Shown in pieces: positions 55,793 through 64,000 of a DNA stretch of 64,000 nt. The notes under the pieces are model-generated. The model worked only from the letters and a program-made list of their open reading frames with translations. It did not search any database and had not been told where the DNA came from. Each line of letters starts with the position of its first letter. The first letter of the stretch is position 1. The position numbers and the translations under genes were made by a program. Source of the DNA: Streptomyces sp. NBC_01445 (GTDB lineage: Bacteria; Actinomycetota; Actinomycetes; Streptomycetales; Streptomycetaceae); the NCBI RefSeq assembly GCF_035918235.1, contig NZ_CP109485.1, positions 2,046,001 through 2,110,000 on the forward strand, read 5' to 3'.

Positions 55793-56938
55793 TCACCGGG
55801 TCAGCACCGTGCATGCGCTCACGCCGGGGGCGCCGTACACATGGGTGAAACCGACCCTGGGTGTGCCAGGGACCTGGCGTTCGCCGGCCCGGCCGCGCAG
55901 TTGCTGGACGACCTCGTAGACCTGGCGCAGTCCGGAGGCGCCGATGGGTTCGCCGTTGGCGATGCAGCCGCCGTCGGTGTTGACCGGCAGCGAGCCGCCG
56001 ATCTCCGTTGCGCCGGAGGCGACCAGCCGCTCCTGCTCGCCGTCCTTGCAGAACCCGCACTCGGCCATGTGCATCACCTCGGCGCCGCTCTCCGTGTCCT
56101 GCAGCTGGCAGACGTCGACCTCGCCGGGTCCGATGCCCGCCTCCTCGAAGGCGGCGGCCGCGGCATCCCGGCTGACGCTGGTCAGTTCGCCCCCGGGGAT
56201 CGACGGGCTGAACACCTCGAACGAGCCGAAGCGCCGGGTCCGCAAGGCCGCCGAGCGCAGGGTGACCGAGGGGCCGTCCAGGGTGCGGGCGACCTCGGGC
56301 GAGCAGAGCACCAGCGCGGCGGCGCCCGCTCCCGGAGAGCAGAACATGAAGCGGGTGAGTGGATCGCTGACCATGCCGGAGTCCAGGATCTCCGCGGCGG
56401 ACACCGGCTTGCGGCGCCAGGCCTCGGGGGTGCGGGCTCCGTTGCGGTACGCCTTCTCGGCGACCAGCGCGAGGGTCTGCGGCGTGATGCCGTGCTCGTA
56501 CATGTAGCGCTGGATCTTCATGCCGAAGAACTGCGTGGTGACCATCAGCCCGTCGCTGCCGTACTCCGCGCCCAGGCCCCAGTCCTCGGGGCGCGGGTCG
56601 AAGGCGCCGCGCGGGTGTTTGTCGAAGCCGACGGCGAGGACGACGTCCGCCATGCCCGAGCGGATCGCGTTGACGGCGGAGATCAGCGCGCTGCCGCCGG
56701 TCGCGCAGCCGTTCTTGACGTTCACGAACGGCAGTCCGGTCAGGCCGAGTTGGGACACCAGGGTGTCGGCGAGTCCGGCGCTGTCACTGCCGCCGAACGC
56801 GGCCCGCACCCGGGACCACTCGATCCCGGCGTCCGCCAGCGCGGCGCCCACCGCGCTGACGGCCAGTTGCCGGCCGCTCGCCTCGGACCGGCCGAACGGG
56901 GTACGCCCGGCTCCGCAGATCAGGACGTCGGTGCTCAT
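55793..56938 (-). CDS. Thiolase-like lipid-transfer protein (Ltp/SCP2-thiolase type)
   Basis: The 381-residue product has the thiolase fold with C78 in VNVKNGCATGGSAL, a later CGFCKDGE segment, and NTDGGCIANGEPIGASGLRQ near the C-terminus. It has no usual CxG motif and resembles Ltp-type enzymes. Ltp2 with a DUF35 partner performs retro-aldol side-chain cleavage in steroid catabolism. Here the DUF35 gene is directly upstream with an ATGA overlap, so a two-component aldolase or thiolase is likely. Confidence 0.87.
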   Translation of the reverse strand: MSTDVLICGAGRTPFGRSEASGRQLAVSAVGAALADAGIEWSRVRAAFGGSDSAGLADTLVSQLGLTGLPFVNVKNGCATGGSALISAVNAIRSGMADVVLAVGFDKHPRGAFDPRPEDWGLGAEYGSDGLMVTTQFFGMKIQRYMYEHGITPQTLALVAEKAYRNGARTPEAWRRKPVSAAEILDSGMVSDPLTRFMFCSPGAGAAALVLCSPEVARTLDGPSVTLRSAALRTRRFGSFEVFSPSIPGGELTSVSRDAAAAAFEEAGIGPGEVDVCQLQDTESGAEVMHMAECGFCKDGEQERLVASGATEIGGSLPVNTDGGCIANGEPIGASGLRQVYEVVQQLRGRAGERQVPGTPRVGFTHVYGAPGVSACTVLTR

Positions 56939-57306
56939 GCTGCCTCCTGTGCGGGCCTGGCCCGGGGGACGCCGCCGCCCGCGGTCACGGTGAGCGGCAT
57001 CCCGATCCGGACGGTGTCGAGGTCGTCGACGTCGAGCACGGCGGCCACCCGGACGCCTTCGGCCAGCTCCACGTAGCCGACCGCGAACGGCGCGAACCCG
57101 CCGGGCGGTTCCTGGTACGGGGGCGACTTGGGGGCGTAGCGCTGCACCGTCCACGTCCACAGGGTGCCCGCGCCGGACAGGGCCGCCGACTCGGCCGGCC
57201 CCCCGCAGCGCGGGCACGTGTCGTCCGCGGGGTAGACGGCCACCGCGCAGCCGGAGCAGCGTGCGCCCTGGAGCCCGGTGGCCGGACTCCGCGGATCCGT
57301 GGTCAT
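56935..57306 (-). CDS. DUF35 OB-fold protein with rubredoxin-like zinc ribbon
   Basis: The 123-residue product has an N-terminal zinc ribbon with C17-x2-C20 and C31-x2-C34, then an OB fold (TLWTWTVQRYAPKSPPY; PFAVGYVELAEGVRVAAVLD). It resembles the DUF35 part of ChsH2, which binds acyl-CoA and supports Ltp2. The pair Ltp plus DUF35 is translationally coupled. It lies four bases after the hydratase gene. Confidence 0.9.
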   Translation of the reverse strand: MTTDPRSPATGLQGARCSGCAVAVYPADDTCPRCGGPAESAALSGAGTLWTWTVQRYAPKSPPYQEPPGGFAPFAVGYVELAEGVRVAAVLDVDDLDTVRIGMPLTVTAGGGVPRARPAQEAA

Positions 57307-57310
57307 GGGA

Positions 57311-58099
57311 TCAGCGCCCCTGCCACTTCGGCTCGCGCTTCTCCAGGAACGCCGAGACACCCTCGGCGGCGTCCTCGGAGTTGAGCGCCACACCCACGGC
57401 GAGGTGCTCCATGACCATCAGCGACTGTGTGTCGGCGTCCAGGCTGCGGTCGATGGTCATCTTGGTGAGCCACATGGTGAACGGGCTCTTGTCGGTGAGG
57501 TCGCCGATGAAGTCCTCGACCGTCGCGTCCAGTTCGTCCGCCGGTGCCGACTTGTTGATCAGGCCGAACTCTGCGGCCTCCGTGCCCGACAGGAGCTTGC
57601 CGGTGAGCATCAGCTCCTTGGTCTTGCGGATGCCGATCATGCGGGGCACCCGGTAGATCGGGCCTGCGCCGCCGAACAGCGAGCGGCGGATGTGGAAGTC
57701 GCCGATCTTGGCGTCGTCCGCGGCGATCGCGAAGTCGCAGGAGATCATGATCTCGAAGCCACCTGCGGTGACGTAGCCCTCCAGGACCGCGACCGAGGGG
57801 GTCTTCATCGAGTAGAGCCGGTCGCACACCTTCGCCGACTTGACCGCGACGTCGATCGCGTTCGACTTGCCGACGAAGTCCGCCTTCAGGCTGTCCAGGT
57901 CGAACCCGGAGCAGAAGGTGCCGCCGCGGCCGCGGAACACCAGGACCCGCAGCTCGGGGTCCTCGTCGACCTCGGTGATGATCTCGTCGAGCCGGTCCAG
58001 GATCGGCACCGTCACGCAGTTCTTCTTCCAGGGGCGGTTGAGCCAGACGCGGGCGACGTGGCCGTCACGCTCGAACTGGATCTCGTCTTCCACTGCCAT
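57311..58099 (-). CDS. Enoyl-CoA hydratase/isomerase family protein
   Basis: The 262-residue crotonase-fold protein has oxyanion motif GTFCSGFDLDSLKADF and VTAGGFEIMISCDFAIAADD. Around the first catalytic position it reads SLFGGAGPIYRVPRMIG, so the Glu residues of classical hydratases are not obvious, and a different reaction (isomerase, hydrolase or lyase) is possible. It is the first gene of the ten-gene operon, behind a TTGACA promoter with the shared operator. GGAGG precedes the ATG. Confidence 0.88.
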   Translation of the reverse strand: MAVEDEIQFERDGHVARVWLNRPWKKNCVTVPILDRLDEIITEVDEDPELRVLVFRGRGGTFCSGFDLDSLKADFVGKSNAIDVAVKSAKVCDRLYSMKTPSVAVLEGYVTAGGFEIMISCDFAIAADDAKIGDFHIRRSLFGGAGPIYRVPRMIGIRKTKELMLTGKLLSGTEAAEFGLINKSAPADELDATVEDFIGDLTDKSPFTMWLTKMTIDRSLDADTQSLMVMEHLAVGVALNSEDAAEGVSAFLEKREPKWQGR

Positions 58100-58117
58100 C
58101 TCTGATCCTCCGAGTCC

Positions 58118-58168
58118 AAACTGAACTGAATTCATTCCGAGTTTGCGGAGCCGGTGATCCACTGTCAA
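58118..58168 (-). promoter_or_regulatory. Promoter and operator of the ten-gene beta-oxidation operon
   Basis: On the minus strand, a consensus -35 TTGACA (58168-58163) and -10 CAAACT (58145-58140) are 17 bases apart. Two bases on lies AAACTGAACTGAATTCATTC (58118-58137, plus-strand text), whose complement contains TTCAGTTCA. The layout is the same as at the LivK operon promoter. Confidence 0.72.
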
Positions 58169-58187
58169 CCCCCGGATCGAAATTGGT

Positions 58188-59240
58188 TCAGGAGCTGGTC
58201 GACGGGATGTCGACGAGGACCTTGACGCACCGCCCGTCCCGGACGTCATGCAGCCCCGCGACGGCGTCGGCGAGCGGGATGTGGTCGAGCCAGCCGTCCG
58301 TCGGGTAGCGCCCGGCGGCCATGTGCTCGATGACCCGCTCGAAGACGCCGTCGGGATAGGCCTCGGCACCGAGCAGGGCCAGTTCGGCCAGGCGCACGAC
58401 GGAGGCGTCGACGGCGACCGGACCCGAATACAGGGCCACCATCACGACAGGCGCCTGGGCGGCCACCGACCGGATCGCGCCATCCAGCGCCTCCGGCCGC
58501 CCCGAGCACTCGACGGCCGCGTCCACGCCGCGGCCCCGGGTGTGCCGCATCACCTCCTCGACCACATCGACCGCGGCGGGATCGAACACGCGGGCGCCGT
58601 GCCGTTCGGCCGCGGCGCGCCGGGCCGGCGACGGCTCCACCACGGTCACGTCGTGGACGCCGTGCGCCTTCAGCGCGAACAGCACCCCCATGCCGACCGC
58701 ACCCGCACCAGTCACCAACGCACTGCCGCCCCACGGGACATGGGCCCGCTCGACCGCGTTCAGGCCCACCGCCATGGGCTCCACCAGAGCGCCCTGCTCC
58801 AGCGACAGACCGTCGGGCAGCGGGACCGCCGCGTCGGCCAGCACGACCACGTACTGAGCGAGTCCGCCGCCGGGAGCGGTCACCCCGATCGCCGCCAGCG
58901 CCGTGCACAGGTGGGACAGGCCCGCCGTGCAGCGCGGGCAGACACCGCAGGTGCGGATCGGTCGGACGCAGACGCGGTCGCCGGGCGCGACCCGGTCGAC
59001 CCCCGCACCGCGCTCCACGACCGTCCCGGCGAATTCGTGCCCCAAGGTCTGCGGCAGCGTGGCCCCGGTCAGCGGGTTGGGCTCGTGCGTGGCCCGCGGC
59101 GTCTCGAAGTACTCGTGCAGATCCGTGCCGCAGATCCCCGCGTGGGCCACGCGGATCTTCACCTCGCCGGGTCCCGGCTCGGGCTCGGGCGTCTCCTCGA
59201 TCCGCAGATCCTTGGTTCCGTACAGCCTGGCGGCCAGCAT
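58188..59240 (-). CDS. Zinc-dependent medium-chain alcohol dehydrogenase
   Basis: The 350-residue MDR enzyme has the catalytic-zinc region GICGTDLHEYF and GHEFAG, the structural zinc cysteines in CGVCPRCTAGLSHLC, and a Rossmann motif VTGAGAVGMGVLFALKAHG. It resembles 2,3-butanediol or sorbitol-type dehydrogenases and oxidises a secondary alcohol with NAD. It is divergent from icmF, with the shared operator in the gap. GGAGGA precedes the ATG. Confidence 0.9.
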   Translation of the reverse strand: MLAARLYGTKDLRIEETPEPEPGPGEVKIRVAHAGICGTDLHEYFETPRATHEPNPLTGATLPQTLGHEFAGTVVERGAGVDRVAPGDRVCVRPIRTCGVCPRCTAGLSHLCTALAAIGVTAPGGGLAQYVVVLADAAVPLPDGLSLEQGALVEPMAVGLNAVERAHVPWGGSALVTGAGAVGMGVLFALKAHGVHDVTVVEPSPARRAAAERHGARVFDPAAVDVVEEVMRHTRGRGVDAAVECSGRPEALDGAIRSVAAQAPVVMVALYSGPVAVDASVVRLAELALLGAEAYPDGVFERVIEHMAAGRYPTDGWLDHIPLADAVAGLHDVRDGRCVKVLVDIPSTSS

Positions 59241-59284
59241 CGTTCCTCCTGGGAATCACTCCGGTACGACCCTCTCGACACTGC

Positions 59285-59304
59285 CACTGAACTGAATTGA
59301 CTTC
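59285..59304. promoter_or_regulatory. Shared operator between alcohol dehydrogenase and icmF genes
   Basis: CACTGAACTGAATTGACTTC contains ACTGAACTGAATT, 13 bases identical to the site ahead of the ten-gene operon. It lies in the divergent gap 45 bases from the dehydrogenase start and 144 bases from the icmF start, so one regulator can act on both. Confidence 0.7.
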
Positions 59305-59447
59305 AACAGCTATGCTTGACGCCTGCACCTACTTTGATTCAGGTCCAGGAGAGGCTCAGGGAGCTCCATGCAGCGGCCCTCCGCCCCGACGGGCCCCACC
59401 CGTATCCGCCCCCTGTCGACGCGGGCAGAGGGCAGTCAGGAGTGCAT

Positions 59448-62400
59448 ATGTCCGCCGGTGACGCGGCGGCGCGGTCGTACCGCGCTCAGCATCCCGTCCG
59501 CTTCGTGACCGCTTCGAGCCTCTTCGACGGCCATGACGCGTCGATCAACATCATGCGGCGCATCCTGCAGGCCCAGGGCGCGGAGGTGATCCACCTCGGG
59601 CACAACCGCTCGGTGAGCGAGGTCGTGGACGCCGCCCTGGAGGAGGACGTCCAGGGGGTGGCCGTCAGCTCCTATCAGGGCGGCCACATCGAGTATTTCG
59701 AGTACCTCGTCGAGTCGTTGCGGGAGCACGGCGCCGGGCAGGTGCGCGTGTTCGGCGGGGGCGGTGGCGTGATCGTGCCGCAGGAGATCGAGCGTCTGTC
59801 GCGGGCGGGCGTACGGATCTTCTCGCCCGAGGACGGGCAGCGGCTCGGCCTCGTCGGCATGATCCAGGCGATGATCGAGGAGTGCGACACCGCACCGTGG
59901 GAGGAGGCGCCCGCCGAGATCGGCCGGGTGCTGGCCGGTGAGCGCCCGGCGCTCGCCCGGCTGCTGTCCGGGGCCGCGGCCGGGACGCTGCCCGCCGCGG
60001 ATCTGCGGGCGCTGGAGAAGGCAGCCGGGGCGCGGCCGGTCCCGGTGCTCGGCATCACCGGCACCGGCGGATCCGGCAAGTCCTCGCTCACCGACGAGCT
60101 CGTCCGCAGGCTCCGCACCGACCAGGGTGACGCGCTGCGGGTGGCGGTCCTCGCCGTGGATCCCACCCGGCGGCGCGGCGGCGGCGCCCTGCTGGGCGAC
60201 CGCATCCGTATGAACACCCTCGACGGCGACCGGGTCTTCTTCCGCTCGCTGGCAACCCGGGGCAGCGGCGAACTCCCTGAAGGTCTGGGCGAGTCGATCA
60301 CCGCCTGCAAGGCGGCCGGCTACGACCTGGTCGTCGTCGAGACGCCCGGCATCGGTCAGGGTGACGCGGCGATCGTTCCCTACGCGGATGTGTCGCTGTA
60401 CGTCATGACGCCCGAGTTCGGCGCGGCCTCGCAGCTCGAGAAGATCGACATGCTCGACTTCGCGGACGTCGTCGCCATCAACAAGTTCGAGCGGCGGGGC
60501 GCGGCGGACGCGATGCGTGACGTCGGGCGTCAGCTCGTCCGCAACCGAGAGGCGTTCGGCTCCCGCCCCGACGAGATGCCGGTCTTCGGCACCAGTGCCG
60601 CGACCTTCAACGACGACGGCGTCACCGCGCTCTACCAGCACCTGCGCACCCTCCTCGGCGAGCGGGGCATGCCGGTCCGTCCCGGCGCGCTGCCCGCGGT
60701 GCCGGTCCGACATTCCAGTGGCGCGGCGCAGATTGTGCCCCCGTCGCGGGCTCGCTATCTGGCCGACATCGCCGAGACGGTGCGTACGTACCATGCGCGC
60801 ACCGGCGACCAGGCCGATGTGGCCCGCAGGGTGCAGCAACTGACGGCGGTTCGCGACGAGTTGATCGTGGCGCAGGCATCGTCCTCCGACGTCGACCGGT
60901 TGCTGGGCGAGGCGCGGGAGCGGCTGGACAAGGACGCACTGGGCGCGCTGGAGCGGTGGCCGGAAACCGTACAGGCCTACAGCGGAGACGAGTTGGTGGT
61001 CACCGTGCGCGGCCGGGAGCTGCGGACCGGCCTGGTGCGCGAGTCACTGTCGGGCAGCCGGATACCCCGGGTGGCGCTGCCGCGGTACACCGACCACGGA
61101 GAGCTGCTGCGGTTTCTGCGGGAGGAGAACCTGCCGGGCTCGTTCCCGTTCACGGCCGGGGTGTTCCCCTTCAAGCGGGAGGGCGAGGACCCGGCGCGGA
61201 TGTTCGCCGGCGAAGGCGATCCGTTCCGCACCAACCGCCGCTTCAAGCTGCTCTCCGAGGGCGGCGAGGCGACCCGCCTGTCCACGGCCTTCGACTCCGT
61301 CACGCTGTACGGCCGCGATCCCGATCCGCGCCCCGACGTCTACGGCAAGGTGGGCACCTCGGGCGTCTCGGTGGCGACGCTGGACGACATGAAGGCGCTG
61401 TACGACGGGTTCGACCTGGTCGCGCCGGCCACCTCCGTCTCAATGACGATCAACGGCCCGGCGCCGACGATCCTCGCGTTCTTCCTCAACACCGCCATCG
61501 ACCAACGGCTCGACGCGTACGCCGCGGAACATGGCCACACGCCCACTCCGGAACAGGCGCTGGAGATCCGGGCCGAGGTCCTGCGCAGTGTCCGCGGCAC
61601 CGTACAGGCCGACATCCTCAAGGAGGACCAGGGCCAGAACACCTGCCTGTTCTCAACGGAGTTCAGCCTGCGCATGATGGGCGACATCCAGGAGTGGTTC
61701 ATCGCTCAGGACGTGCGCAACTTCTACTCGGTCTCCATCTCCGGCTACCACATCGCCGAGGCCGGGGCGAACCCGATCAGCCAGCTCGCCTTCACGCTCG
61801 CCAACGGGTTCACATACGTCGAGTCGTACCTGGCCCGCGGCATGGACATCGACGACTTCGCGCCGAACCTGTCGTTCTTCTTCTCCAACGGCATGGACCC
61901 GGAGTACTCGGTGCTCGGCCGGGTGGCCCGCCGCATCTGGGCCGTGGCGATGCGCGACCGGTACGGGGCGAACGAGCGCAGCCAGAAGCTCAAGTACCAC
62001 GTGCAGACCTCCGGCCGCTCCCTGCACGCCCAAGAGATGGACTTCAACGACATCCGCACCACGCTGCAGGCGCTCATCGCGATCTACGACAACTGCAACA
62101 GCCTGCACACCAACGCCTTCGACGAGGCCGTCACCACCCCCACCGAGGACTCGGTGCGCCGGGCACTCGCCATCCAGCTGATCATCAACCGTGAGTGGGG
62201 CCTTGCGATGAACGAGAACCCGCTGCAGGGCTCGTACATCATCAACGAGCTCACCGACCTCCTGGAGGAGGCGGTGCTCACGGAGTTCGAGCGGATCAGC
62301 GAGCGGGGCGGGGTACTCGGCGCCATGGAGACGGGCTACCAACGAGGCCGGATCCAGGACGAGTCGCTGCTCTACGAGGAGCGCAAGCACGACGGCACCC

Positions 62401-62699
62401 TGCCGATCATCGGCGTCAACACCTTCCGCAACCCCCGGGCCGAGGACGGGCAGGGCGCGCCCGTCGTCGAGCTGGCCCGCGCCACCGAGCAGGAGAAGCA
62501 GTCCCAGCTCGCCCGCGTCCATGACTTCCAGGCCCGCCACGAGGACGCGGCCCGGAACGCGCTGGCCGACCTCAGGCGGGCCGCGGCCGGCGGGGAGAAC
62601 GTCTTCGCCGTGCTGATGGACGCCGCGCGGGTCTGCTCGCTCCAGCAGATCACGGAGGCCTTCTTCGAGGTGGGAGGGGCGTACCGGCGCAACGTCTGA
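59448..62699 (+). CDS. icmF: Fused isobutyryl-CoA mutase (IcmF)
   Basis: The 1083-residue product fuses three parts: a B12-binding domain (1-145; H29 of FDGHDAS is the lower cobalt ligand), a MeaB-like G-protein chaperone (about 195-410; Walker A GTGGSGKS at 205-212, base motif NKFE), and the acyl-CoA mutase TIM barrel (about 520-1080; SVSISGYHIAEAGANPISQ). It interconverts isobutyryl-CoA and n-butyryl-CoA, and in some members isovaleryl- and pivalyl-CoA. The ATG with AGGAG seven bases ahead gives the family length; an upstream in-frame TTG adds 44 atypical residues. Confidence 0.94.
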   Translation: MSAGDAAARSYRAQHPVRFVTASSLFDGHDASINIMRRILQAQGAEVIHLGHNRSVSEVVDAALEEDVQGVAVSSYQGGHIEYFEYLVESLREHGAGQVRVFGGGGGVIVPQEIERLSRAGVRIFSPEDGQRLGLVGMIQAMIEECDTAPWEEAPAEIGRVLAGERPALARLLSGAAAGTLPAADLRALEKAAGARPVPVLGITGTGGSGKSSLTDELVRRLRTDQGDALRVAVLAVDPTRRRGGGALLGDRIRMNTLDGDRVFFRSLATRGSGELPEGLGESITACKAAGYDLVVVETPGIGQGDAAIVPYADVSLYVMTPEFGAASQLEKIDMLDFADVVAINKFERRGAADAMRDVGRQLVRNREAFGSRPDEMPVFGTSAATFNDDGVTALYQHLRTLLGERGMPVRPGALPAVPVRHSSGAAQIVPPSRARYLADIAETVRTYHARTGDQADVARRVQQLTAVRDELIVAQASSSDVDRLLGEARERLDKDALGALERWPETVQAYSGDELVVTVRGRELRTGLVRESLSGSRIPRVALPRYTDHGELLRFLREENLPGSFPFTAGVFPFKREGEDPARMFAGEGDPFRTNRRFKLLSEGGEATRLSTAFDSVTLYGRDPDPRPDVYGKVGTSGVSVATLDDMKALYDGFDLVAPATSVSMTINGPAPTILAFFLNTAIDQRLDAYAAEHGHTPTPEQALEIRAEVLRSVRGTVQADILKEDQGQNTCLFSTEFSLRMMGDIQEWFIAQDVRNFYSVSISGYHIAEAGANPISQLAFTLANGFTYVESYLARGMDIDDFAPNLSFFFSNGMDPEYSVLGRVARRIWAVAMRDRYGANERSQKLKYHVQTSGRSLHAQEMDFNDIRTTLQALIAIYDNCNSLHTNAFDEAVTTPTEDSVRRALAIQLIINREWGLAMNENPLQGSYIINELTDLLEEAVLTEFERISERGGVLGAMETGYQRGRIQDESLLYEERKHDGTLPIIGVNTFRNPRAEDGQGAPVVELARATEQEKQSQLARVHDFQARHEDAARNALADLRRAAAGGENVFAVLMDAARVCSLQQITEAFFEVGGAYRRNV

Positions 62700-62755
62700 T
62701 TACGCCCTTCCACATCATCGGCCCCCTTCAACTCCCCTACCAGGGAAGGACTTTC

Positions 62756-63619
62756 ATGACTCCGATCTCTCGCCTCGGCGTCGTCGGCTGCGGCCTCATG
62801 GGCTCCGGCATCGCCGAGGTCGCCGCGCTGCGCGGCCTCGACGTGACCGTCGCCGAATCGACCCCCGAGCTGGCCGCCGCCGGCCGCGCCCGCGTCTCCG
62901 CGTCCCTCGACCGCGGGCTGCGACGCGGCAAGCTCACCGAGGCCGATCGCGACCAGGCGCTCGCCGGGCTCTCCTTCACGCACGATCTGGGGGACCTGTC
63001 CGACCGGCAGTTCGTGGTCGAAGCCGTCGCCGAGAACCGGGAGGTGAAACTCGAGGTCTTCCGTCAGCTGGACAAGGTGGTGGCCGACCCGCAGGCCGTG
63101 CTCGCCACGAACACCTCGTCGCTCCCCGTCGTCGACCTCGCCGTCGCCACCGGCCGCGCCTCCCAGGTGGTGGGCCTGCACTTCTTCAACCCCGTGCCGG
63201 TACAGAAGCTCGTCGAGGTGATCCCCGCCCTCACCACCGGCGCCGACACCCTGGCCCGTGCCTGTGACTTCGCCGCCGAAGGGCTCGGCAAGGAGGTCGT
63301 GCGGGCGCCCGACCGGTCGGGCTTCGTGGTCAATGCCCTACTGGTGCCGTATCTGCTCGCCGCCGTCCGCATGGTCGAGTCCGGCGCGGCCCGTCCCGAG
63401 GACATCGACCGCGGGATGGAGCTGGGCTGCGCCCACCCGATGGGTCCGCTGCGACTGCTCGACCTGATCGGCCTGGACACCGCACAGGCCGTGGCCGAGT
63501 CGCTGTACGAGGAGTTCAAGGAGCCCCTGTACGCCGCTCCCCCGCTGCTGCAGCGGATGGTGGCCGCGGGGCATCTGGGCCGCAAGAGCGGCCGTGGGTT
63601 CTACGTGTACGACGCCTGA
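62756..63619 (+). CDS. 3-hydroxyacyl-CoA (3-hydroxybutyryl-CoA) dehydrogenase
   Basis: The 287-residue HAD has the NAD motif GVVGCGLMGSGIAEVAALRG, the catalytic His in GLHFFNPVPVQKLVEVI, and DRSGFVVNALLVPYLLAAVR before the C-terminal helical domain. It oxidises (S)-3-hydroxybutyryl-CoA-type esters to acetoacetyl-CoA. Being 56 bases after icmF, it fits the route isobutyryl-CoA, butyryl-CoA, crotonyl-CoA, 3-hydroxybutyryl-CoA. GGAAGGA precedes the ATG. Confidence 0.92.
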   Translation: MTPISRLGVVGCGLMGSGIAEVAALRGLDVTVAESTPELAAAGRARVSASLDRGLRRGKLTEADRDQALAGLSFTHDLGDLSDRQFVVEAVAENREVKLEVFRQLDKVVADPQAVLATNTSSLPVVDLAVATGRASQVVGLHFFNPVPVQKLVEVIPALTTGADTLARACDFAAEGLGKEVVRAPDRSGFVVNALLVPYLLAAVRMVESGAARPEDIDRGMELGCAHPMGPLRLLDLIGLDTAQAVAESLYEEFKEPLYAAPPLLQRMVAAGHLGRKSGRGFYVYDA

Positions 63620-63638
63620 CGACAACACATCACCACGT

Positions 63639-63678
63639 GTGCACGAGCCGGCCGCTGTCCAGCGGCCGGCTCGTGCAC
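63639..63678. terminator. Bidirectional hairpin terminator
   Basis: Perfect 18-bp arms GTGCACGAGCCGGCCGCT (63639-63656) and complement (63661-63678) with a GTCC loop lie between the hydroxyacyl-CoA dehydrogenase gene and the converging oxidoreductase gene. Confidence 0.9.
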
Positions 63679-63701
63679 AGCGGTACCAGGTCGTCCGGCG
63701 G

Positions 63702-64000
63702 TCAGCCGCCCACGCGCAGGTCGTCGGCGATCCGCTCGGCCAGCATCATGGTCGTCGTGTTGGTCGGCAGCGCCGGGATGTCCGGCATGATCGAGGCATC
63801 CACGACGTACAGGCCGTCCGTGCCATGTACCTTGCCGTGCTGGTCCACGACCGCGGTGGGCGTCCCCTCGCCGCCCATCGCACACGTACCGACGGCGTGG
63901 CAGCAGGTGTTCTTGCCCTGGAGGACGGCGCGGACCAGATCGGCGTCGGTGGTCACCGCGGGGCCCGGCCAGGTCTCGGCCTTGATGTATTTCCGCAGCG
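63702..64000 (-). CDS. GMC-family FAD oxidoreductase, C-terminal part only
   Basis: The visible 98 C-terminal residues match the GMC (choline/alcohol dehydrogenase) family: the active-site His in NTCCHAVGTCAMGG, then VDQHGKVHGTDGLYVVDASI and the second active-site residue Asn in PALPTNTTTMMLAERIADDL. GMC enzymes oxidise alcohols with FAD. The gene begins beyond the right edge of the window, so length and operon membership are unknown. Confidence 0.9.
   Translation of the reverse strand, partial: LRKYIKAETWPGPAVTTDADLVRAVLQGKNTCCHAVGTCAMGGEGTPTAVVDQHGKVHGTDGLYVVDASIMPDIPALPTNTTTMMLAERIADDLRVGG

Noticed and set aside
59316..59447. TTG start for icmF giving a 1127-residue protein
   Set aside because: The extra 44 residues do not match the family, and the ATG at 59448 has a good ribosome site and the right protein length.

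Overview
The window has very high G+C coding regions, Streptomyces-style small genes and many translationally coupled operons (ATGA, GTGA and TGATG junctions). It also carries a bld/whi-type STAS fragment, SpoIIE-like phosphatases, LCP-family and SLT-domain relics or genes, and a CebR-type LacI operator. All of this points to a Streptomyces or close actinomycete chromosome, probably an accessory or arm region because decayed transposase and gene relics are common. No rRNA, tRNA, CRISPR array or intact mobile element was found.

Layout. (1) 1-3.9 kb is a gene graveyard: a truncated STAS gene, transposase fragments of at least three types, an LCP-family pseudogene, and one intact secreted SLT transglycosylase whose leader resembles a c-di-AMP riboswitch. 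(2) 3.9-8.2 kb is a GntR / ADP-ribosylglycohydrolase / NCS1 permease / PfkB kinase operon with the same set of enzyme activities as E. coli yegTUVW; it looks like nucleoside or modified-nucleoside salvage. (3) 8.5-19.8 kb, minus strand, is an apparently complete aerobic nicotinate catabolic operon. The order of transcription is nicX, nicC, AAHS transporter, three-subunit molybdenum hydroxylase, coxG-like gene, nicF, nicD, marR, nicE. Nicotinate would be converted through 6-hydroxynicotinate, 2,5-dihydroxypyridine, N-formylmaleamate, maleamate and maleate to fumarate. (4) 20.7-30.1 kb is a beta-mannoside-type uptake and hydrolysis locus: family 5 binding protein, two permeases, two ATPases, GH2 enzyme, and a divergent LacI regulator with a palindrome one base from the CebR box.

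(5) 30.2-38.9 kb is a second decayed region. It holds transposase relics, a VOC-family gene, and two divergent PAS-GAF-PP2C-HATPase proteins, both with an altered phosphatase metal motif. (6) 38.9-63.7 kb is a large acyl-CoA catabolic region. A first TetR controls an ACAD10/11-like dehydrogenase, an APH-type kinase and an SDR. A second TetR sits among four promoter regions that share a TTCAGTTCA-type operator. These drive an orphan LivK-type binding protein / NTF2 / NTF2 / EthD / acyl-CoA ligase / MBL operon; a ten-gene beta-oxidation-like operon with an Ltp-type thiolase plus DUF35 pair and a second ACAD-APH pair; the tetR itself; and a divergent alcohol dehydrogenase versus fused isobutyryl-CoA mutase (icmF) plus hydroxyacyl-CoA dehydrogenase. 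A GMC oxidoreductase runs off the right end.

Taken together, the right third looks like a coordinated pathway that activates an unidentified acid to its CoA ester. It would remove or relocate a hydroxyl group through phosphorylation (LvaA/LvaC or ACAD10/11 logic), cut the chain by thiolase or aldolase chemistry, and rearrange a branched remnant with IcmF. The substrate cannot be read from the sequence.
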